DNA from: an uncultured Collinsella sp.
GTDB lineage: Bacteria > Actinomycetota > Coriobacteriia > Coriobacteriales > Coriobacteriaceae
Reading direction: 5' to 3'
Length of the DNA: 8,928 nucleotides
Assembly (NCBI GenBank): GCA_902491895.1
Contig: CABUJH010000068.1
Span: 1 to 8,928 of the forward strand
Under the pieces are notes generated by a model, which searched no databases, was not told the DNA's origin, and saw nothing but the letters and a program-made list of their open reading frames with translations. Shown one piece after another: positions 6,201 to 8,928 of this stretch. Position 1 is the first letter of the stretch; each line of letters starts with the position of its first letter. The position numbers were made by a program, and so were the translations under genes.

Positions 6201-7996
6201 AACAGCGCATTCTTGATGACGGAATAGGACAGGCCGGCGGCGATGTCGCCCACCGTGGCGCCTTCCTTTTGCGCCTGCTTGACGCGCGAGTTCATAAAGA
6301 CCGTGCAGCGACTTCCCAGGTCGACCGGGGCCTTGGCATGGATGGCAGCGTCGGCGAACGCGCGCACGTCCATGTTCATAGACACGGCGAAGCTCTCGAT
6401 AAAGCTGCCGCAGCCCGACGAGCAGGCCTCGTTGAGCATGATGTGCTCGATGACGCCGTCCTTCACGCGCAGGCACTTCATGTCCTGGCCGCCAATGTCC
6501 AGAATGAACTCGACGCCGGGCAGGAACGCCTTGGCGCCGCGCAGGTGCGCGACGGTCTCGATCTCGCCGGAATCGGCCTTGAGGGCCTCGATGAGCAGTG
6601 CCTCGCCGTAGCCCGTGGTAGTCACGTGGCCGATAGTGCAGCCGGCGGGGATGTGGTTGTAGAAATCGGCCATGATGACCTTGGCCGTGCCCAGGATGTC
6701 ACCGTTGTTGTTGCCGTACCAGGTGTGCAGCAGCTGACCGTCCTCGCCCACGAGCGCGGCCTTCATGGTGGTGGAACCGGCGTCGATGCCGATGAACACG
6801 CGGCCGGTGTAGCCTTCGAGCTTGCCCTTGGGGACGACCTCAGTGTCGTGGCGGGTTTTGAACTCAGCAAAATCCTCGTCGGTGGCAAAGAGCGGATCCA
6901 GACGCTCGACCTCGGCACCCTGCGTGTCACCCAGGGCATCGATGGCCTCGATGAGCTGCGGGAACGTGCTGAGCTTGTTGGACTCGTGCGCCATGGCGGC
7001 GCCGCTCGCCACAAACAGGTGAGCGTTTTGGGGCACGATGCGGTGTTCCTCGTCCAGGTTGAGCGTGAGGTAGAAGCGGTGGCGCAGCTCGGAGAGGTAC
7101 TGCAGCGGGCCGCCCAGGAACGCGACGTTGCCGCGGATGGGACGGCCGCACGCCAGACCCGAGATGGTCTGGGTCACGACGGCCTGGAAGATGGAAGCGG
7201 CCACGTCCTCGGGGCGGGCACCCTCGTTGAGCAGCGGCTGGACGTCGGTCTTGGCAAAGACGCCGCAGCGGCTGGCGATGGGATAGATGGTAGTGGCGTT
7301 GGCCGCGAGTTCGTTAAGGCCGCTGGCGTCGGTGTGCAGCAGAGTGGCCATCTGGTCGATGAACGCGCCCGTGCCGCCGGCGCAGGTGCCGTTCATGCGC
7401 TGCTCGATGCCGTTGTCGAAGTAAATGATCTTGGCGTCCTCGCCGCCCAGCTCGATGGCAACATCGGTGGCCGGGATAAGGGTCTCGACGGCGCGTTTGC
7501 TGGCGATGACCTCCTGGACAAACTCCAGGTCGAGCCACTGGGACAGCAGCAGGCCGCCCGAGCCGGTAATGGCGCAGGTCATTTGGGCAGCCGGCAGCAC
7601 GGTCGCAGCGCCCTCGAACAGGTCGCGGGCGCAGGCACGGACGTCGGTATGGTGGCGCTGGTACTTGGCGTAAACGATTTGGTTGTCGTCGTTGAGCACG
7701 GCGAGCTTAACGGTGGTGGAGCCCACGTCGATGCCCAGGTGCAGGTTGCCACGAGCGTTCTCGGGGTTGAAGATCGCGCCTTCGGGGGCGTGGGCGGCGG
7801 CTACGGGCTCAGCGGCGGTAGCGGGCTCGCTGGCGACGGACGTCTCCCCTGCCGCGTTCTTGGCATCGGCAACTGCCTCGGCAACTTTCTCGGCAGCCGC
7901 GGTCGCGGCCTTCTGCGCGGCGTCCACCACGGCGGGCGCGGCCTCGCGCGCGGCAGCGACCATACGGTCCTTGATGCCCTCGACGAGTTTGCTCAT
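3215..7996 (-). CDS. Giant 2-hydroxyacyl-CoA dehydratase activase/reductase fusion (two ASKHA domains, DUF2229-like, HgdB-like)
   Basis: The 1593-residue, probably cytoplasmic, iron-sulfur protein starts at ATG 7996 behind GAGGAGAG. Order: an Ala/Lys-rich tail (1-82); ASKHA activase domain 1 (about 86-335) with IDVGSTTVK (89-97), LGGEDAK (183-189), C205 and C244; activase domain 2 (401-655) with IDAGSTTMK (404-412), IGGQDMK (501-507), C525 and C564; a four-Cys linker (C686, C689, C693, C712); a DUF2229-like region (about 751-1075) with C802, C827, C841, C844, GRPYH (955-959) and C1030 in SFGCGLD; an Ala/Glu/Pro linker (about 1080-1120); and an HgdB-like domain (1145-1575) with C1147, C1192, C1227, C1482, C1488, C1569 and C1572. 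In relatives, the activase hydrolyses ATP to push one electron from a [4Fe-4S] cluster onto a partner reductase. This COG1924/COG3580/COG3581-type fusion lacks a firmly known substrate and resembles double-cubane-cluster proteins. Dehydratase activity should not be assumed. Confidence 0.93.
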   Translation of the reverse strand: MSKLVEGIKDRMVAAAREAAPAVVDAAQKAATAAAEKVAEAVADAKNAAGETSVASEPATAAEPVAAAHAPEGAIFNPENARGNLHLGIDVGSTTVKLAVLNDDNQIVYAKYQRHHTDVRACARDLFEGAATVLPAAQMTCAITGSGGLLLSQWLDLEFVQEVIASKRAVETLIPATDVAIELGGEDAKIIYFDNGIEQRMNGTCAGGTGAFIDQMATLLHTDASGLNELAANATTIYPIASRCGVFAKTDVQPLLNEGARPEDVAASIFQAVVTQTISGLACGRPIRGNVAFLGGPLQYLSELRHRFYLTLNLDEEHRIVPQNAHLFVASGAAMAHESNKLSTFPQLIEAIDALGDTQGAEVERLDPLFATDEDFAEFKTRHDTEVVPKGKLEGYTGRVFIGIDAGSTTMKAALVGEDGQLLHTWYGNNNGDILGTAKVIMADFYNHIPAGCTIGHVTTTGYGEALLIEALKADSGEIETVAHLRGAKAFLPGVEFILDIGGQDMKCLRVKDGVIEHIMLNEACSSGCGSFIESFAVSMNMDVRAFADAAIHAKAPVDLGSRCTVFMNSRVKQAQKEGATVGDIAAGLSYSVIKNALFKVIKLRDPKEIGSQVIVQGGTFMSDATLRAFEQLTGVHAVRPDIAGCMGAYGAALLARDRAGADGTSTILSAEDIAHLTVTQKHVRCGRCSNNCQLTVNDFGGGRRFITGNRCEKGAGHKKQKTEAPNLFKKKNELLFNREVLSPDEAPRGTVGIPRALNMYENYPFWHAFFTCLGFSVQLSDQSSKKTYQAGIESMPSESVCYPAKMSHGHVMNLIDRDVDFIWMPCVRWERKEDPTAGNCYNCPIVMSYPTALALNIDEIREQNIEFLYPFVPYHDKTELKRRLYQVLAVDRVADAQAGRGRVRGPKITRSEVDAAVNAAFEADARFHEDIQTMGEEALKWVEDHGGHGIVLAGRPYHNDPEINHALPELISSFGFAVFTEDSLAHLVKPERPIRVVDQWMYHSRLYAVARFVTMRNDLDLIQLNSFGCGLDALTTDQVQEILEASGKIYTVLKIDEVSNLGAARIRIRSLMAALKDQEAERLAEATAAGEAYEQGDAAPVAPSTDAPAFASRKYTFEAQRESASTAWPKVPFTEQMRDEGYTILCPQMAPIHFDLVKEVFRGAGYNLELLPSTDHDAVEAGLRYVNNDICYPSILVTGQIMEAIESGRYDLSKTAVVISQTGGGCRATNYIALIRKALRESGHPEIPVISLSAVALGEDNPGFKITPALLKQAVYAVLFGDVMMQMLYRCRPYEATPGAANALYEEYMARARKLAPKFNRHNYTKLCREAIRAFDTMPLVGEGAKPRVGVVGEILVKFHPTANNHVVDVIEREGCEAVVPGLLDFFLYSMSNAELQKDELGSSATTRAGMQALIKLVDWMRTPVEEMLEKSRRFEAPERIGTMADKARTVLSVCNNMGEGWLLTAEMLDLIDHGAPNIICTQPFACLPNHVVGKAVIKELRRQHPESNIVAVDYDPGASEVNQLNRIKLMISVAKENMRAGKGFKLEKVAPLAMDEVTGQMRAHDGCVSCGPASEEAVASVAKRLGRGIKK

Positions 7997-7999
7997 TGT

Positions 8000-8007
8000 C
8001 TCTCCTC
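8000..8007 (-). promoter_or_regulatory. Shine-Dalgarno site of the giant activase gene
   Basis: GAGGAGAG on the minus strand lies three bases before ATG 7996 and directly abuts the TAA of the regulator gene (8008-8010). This supports co-transcription and coupled translation of the two genes. Confidence 0.8.
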
Positions 8008-8718
8008 TTAGTTGTTGGACTCGACGACTGCGGCGGTGTCGGCCGCGTCCTCGAGCTGCAGATTCAATAGCTTCATGCCGTATTCCGGCACGTTGATATC
8101 GATGGGTTGGCCATACAGGTCGCCGGGGCGCACAAAGGCGATAACCGTCATAATGCGCGCCATGGTCTCGGGCGATTCGGTGAGCCCACGCTCAAACCAA
8201 CGCTGGATCATGCCGACCTCGGCACTCACGACATAGGTGACGTAGTAGTCAAAGAAGGTGCCCAGCGCCAAGCCCAAAATGCCCGTCTGCGCGCGCGGCA
8301 CCACGGCCTCGCGTGCGGTATCGATGATCTTTTTAATAAAGGCGGGGTCGCCGCCCGGGCCCAGCAGCGATCCGATTAAATCGCGGTTGGCCGCAAGGTA
8401 GCGCAGCAACTCAACCGAACCGGGTGCCGGCTCGAGCTCATCGATGTTGTGATAGAGATCGGGCAGCTGAGCTGCGGTGATGAGCTCAATGCGCTCACGG
8501 ATCTCGGCCAGCAAGCCGTCCTCGATTTGATTGATAAAGTCGGGGATATCGCGGTAGTGCGAATAGAACGTGCGGCGCGTAAGGCCAGCGCGCTCGGTGA
8601 GCGACGCGACATTAATGCGCGAAAGGTCGCCGCTTTCGGCAAGCTCGCTGGCAAGTGCCTGGCGAAGGGCACGCTGCGAGCGAAGGGACCGGCGATCGCA
8701 TTTCTCGAGCTGGGACAA
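8008..8718 (-). CDS. TetR/AcrR-family transcriptional regulator (DhaS-like C-terminal domain)
   Basis: The 236-residue DNA-binding regulator uses a TTG start (8718) behind AAGGAGG with a 4-base gap; no ATG fits the conserved N-terminus. Residues 10-57 form the TetR N-terminal domain, with the helix-turn-helix at about 35-54 (INVASLTERAGLTRRTFYSH). The C-terminal part, with LLRYLAANRDLIGSLLG (104-120) and a following Phe/Tyr-rich helix (TFFDYYVTYVVSAEVGMIQRWF, roughly 154-175), resembles the TetR_C_8 ligand/dimerisation domain of DhaS-like regulators. It is the first gene of a two-gene operon, its stop directly before the giant gene's Shine-Dalgarno site. Two palindromes in its own promoter suggest autoregulation. 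Most TetR proteins repress until a small ligand binds; here the ligand might be a substrate or product of the neighbouring enzyme, which is inference. Confidence 0.9.
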   Translation of the reverse strand: MSQLEKCDRRSLRSQRALRQALASELAESGDLSRINVASLTERAGLTRRTFYSHYRDIPDFINQIEDGLLAEIRERIELITAAQLPDLYHNIDELEPAPGSVELLRYLAANRDLIGSLLGPGGDPAFIKKIIDTAREAVVPRAQTGILGLALGTFFDYYVTYVVSAEVGMIQRWFERGLTESPETMARIMTVIAFVRPGDLYGQPIDINVPEYGMKLLNLQLEDAADTAAVVESNN

Positions 8719-8722
8719 ACGT

Positions 8723-8729
8723 CCTCCTT
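8723..8729 (-). promoter_or_regulatory. Shine-Dalgarno site that decides the TTG start of the regulator
   Basis: AAGGAGG on the minus strand lies four bases before TTG 8718. The near-consensus site makes this unusual start credible. Confidence 0.72.
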
Positions 8730-8739
8730 GTTACTCAGC

Positions 8740-8757
8740 CTGTGCGCTATTGCACAG
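8740..8757. promoter_or_regulatory. Operator candidate 1 (CTGTGC-N6-GCACAG)
   Basis: A perfect inverted repeat with 6-bp arms and a 6-base spacer lies about where transcription from the proposed promoter would start. It shares the half-site TGTGC/GCACA with the second palindrome at 8770-8784, so one protein, probably the TetR-family regulator encoded just downstream, may bind both. Confidence 0.55.
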
Positions 8758-8762
8758 TGCGA

Positions 8763-8791
8763 GTATTATTGCACACCGTGTGCATCAACAC
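8763..8791 (-). promoter_or_regulatory. Proposed promoter of the TetR-activase operon
   Basis: On the minus strand GTGTTG (8791-8786), a 17-base spacer and TAATAC (8768-8763) form a sigma-70-like promoter about 45 bases before the TTG start. The -10 box is good and the -35 box moderate. A palindrome fills the spacer, as expected for a repressed promoter. Confidence 0.5.
8770..8784. promoter_or_regulatory. Operator candidate 2 (TGCACAC-C-GTGTGCA)
   Basis: This is a perfect 15-bp palindrome with one central base. It lies entirely inside the -35/-10 spacer of the proposed promoter. Binding here would block RNA polymerase, which fits autorepression by the TetR-family protein. Confidence 0.6.
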
Positions 8792-8809
8792 GTAAAGGCA
8801 ATATTTGGG

Positions 8810-8840
8810 ATGTGACGAAGGGGCAGCCTCTTTGTCACAT
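8810..8840. repeat. Long hairpin (31-base stem-loop), possible repetitive element or terminator
   Basis: ATGTGAC (8810-8816) pairs with GTCACAT (8834-8840), and the bases between continue the stem through GAAGGGG and CCTCTTT with two G-U pairs on the plus strand, leaving a CAG loop. No T-run follows on either strand, so a classic Rho-independent terminator is doubtful. The G-U pairs favour folding of plus-strand RNA. It could be an intergenic palindromic repeat, which needs other copies to confirm. Confidence 0.55.
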
Positions 8841-8928
8841 TCAGCGACCGCCTAGGTTGTGCCAGTTGTGCCTGGTTGATTTCCGATCTCAGCCGAACAC
8901 ATTGAGCAAATAGGCCATTCCCGCAGTT
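8841..8928. other. Right-edge intergenic sequence
   Basis: No gene with a start signal is visible. The only structure is a short tandem repeat of GTTGTGCC (8856-8863 and 8865-8872). The end of a gene continuing beyond the window cannot be excluded. Confidence 0.3.

Noticed and set aside
3896..8011. A 1371-codon open frame on the plus strand, antisense to the giant activase gene
   Set aside because: Its translation is biased in composition (Gly, Val, His, Leu, Arg) with no domain or start signal, while the opposite strand carries clear conserved motifs. Open antisense frames are common opposite high-G+C genes.
8449..8913. Plus-strand 154-codon frame across the regulator start and promoter
   Set aside because: Half of it mirrors the TetR gene, and the rest runs through the operators and hairpin. 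There is no start signal.
1..8928. tRNA, rRNA, CRISPR array, insertion sequence or integration site
   Set aside because: I saw no tRNA-like folds, regularly spaced repeats, transposase or integrase coding, or paired terminal repeats.

Overview
The window looks like chromosomal DNA of a strictly anaerobic, high-G+C actinobacterium, most likely a gut Coriobacteriia member such as Collinsella. I infer this from G/C-rich third codon positions, clear Shine-Dalgarno sites with GTG and TTG starts, and a giant oxygen-sensitive 2-hydroxyacyl-CoA-dehydratase-type iron-sulfur protein of a kind found in anaerobes. No database search was possible, so the taxon is an inference.

Layout from left to right. 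(1) Positions 1-698, minus strand: the 5' part of a secreted coiled-coil protein that runs off the left edge. Its frame is broken by a run of seven G just after the signal peptide; six or nine G would restore one continuous protein. (2) 699-1003: a divergent intergenic region with three short palindromes and possible promoters. (3) 1004-2143, plus strand: a DUF389 multi-pass membrane protein with an EF-hand-like loop. (4) 2269-2718, minus strand: a small membrane-anchored protein of unknown function, preceded by a leader (about 2732-2819) rich in inverted repeats. (5) 2909-3129, minus strand: a frameshifted gene remnant. (6) 3146-3186: a strong terminator for the operon to its right. (7) 3215-7996, minus strand: a 1593-residue fusion of two ASKHA activase domains with DUF2229-like and HgdB-like iron-sulfur domains. 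(8) 8008-8718, minus strand: a TetR-family regulator directly upstream of the giant gene. (9) 8719-8928: the operon promoter with two palindromic operators, then a long hairpin and no gene.

The main functional unit is the two-gene minus-strand operon: TetR regulator, then the giant activase/reductase, then the terminator. The regulator's stop codon directly abuts the giant gene's Shine-Dalgarno site. A 15-bp palindrome fills the spacer between the proposed -35 and -10 boxes, which suggests that the regulator represses its own operon until a ligand, perhaps linked to the enzyme's substrate, releases it. The strongest candidates for something unusual are the poly-G switch in the secreted protein, the self-contained double-activase architecture with its Ala/Lys-rich N-terminal tail, and the inverted-repeat leader before the small membrane protein.
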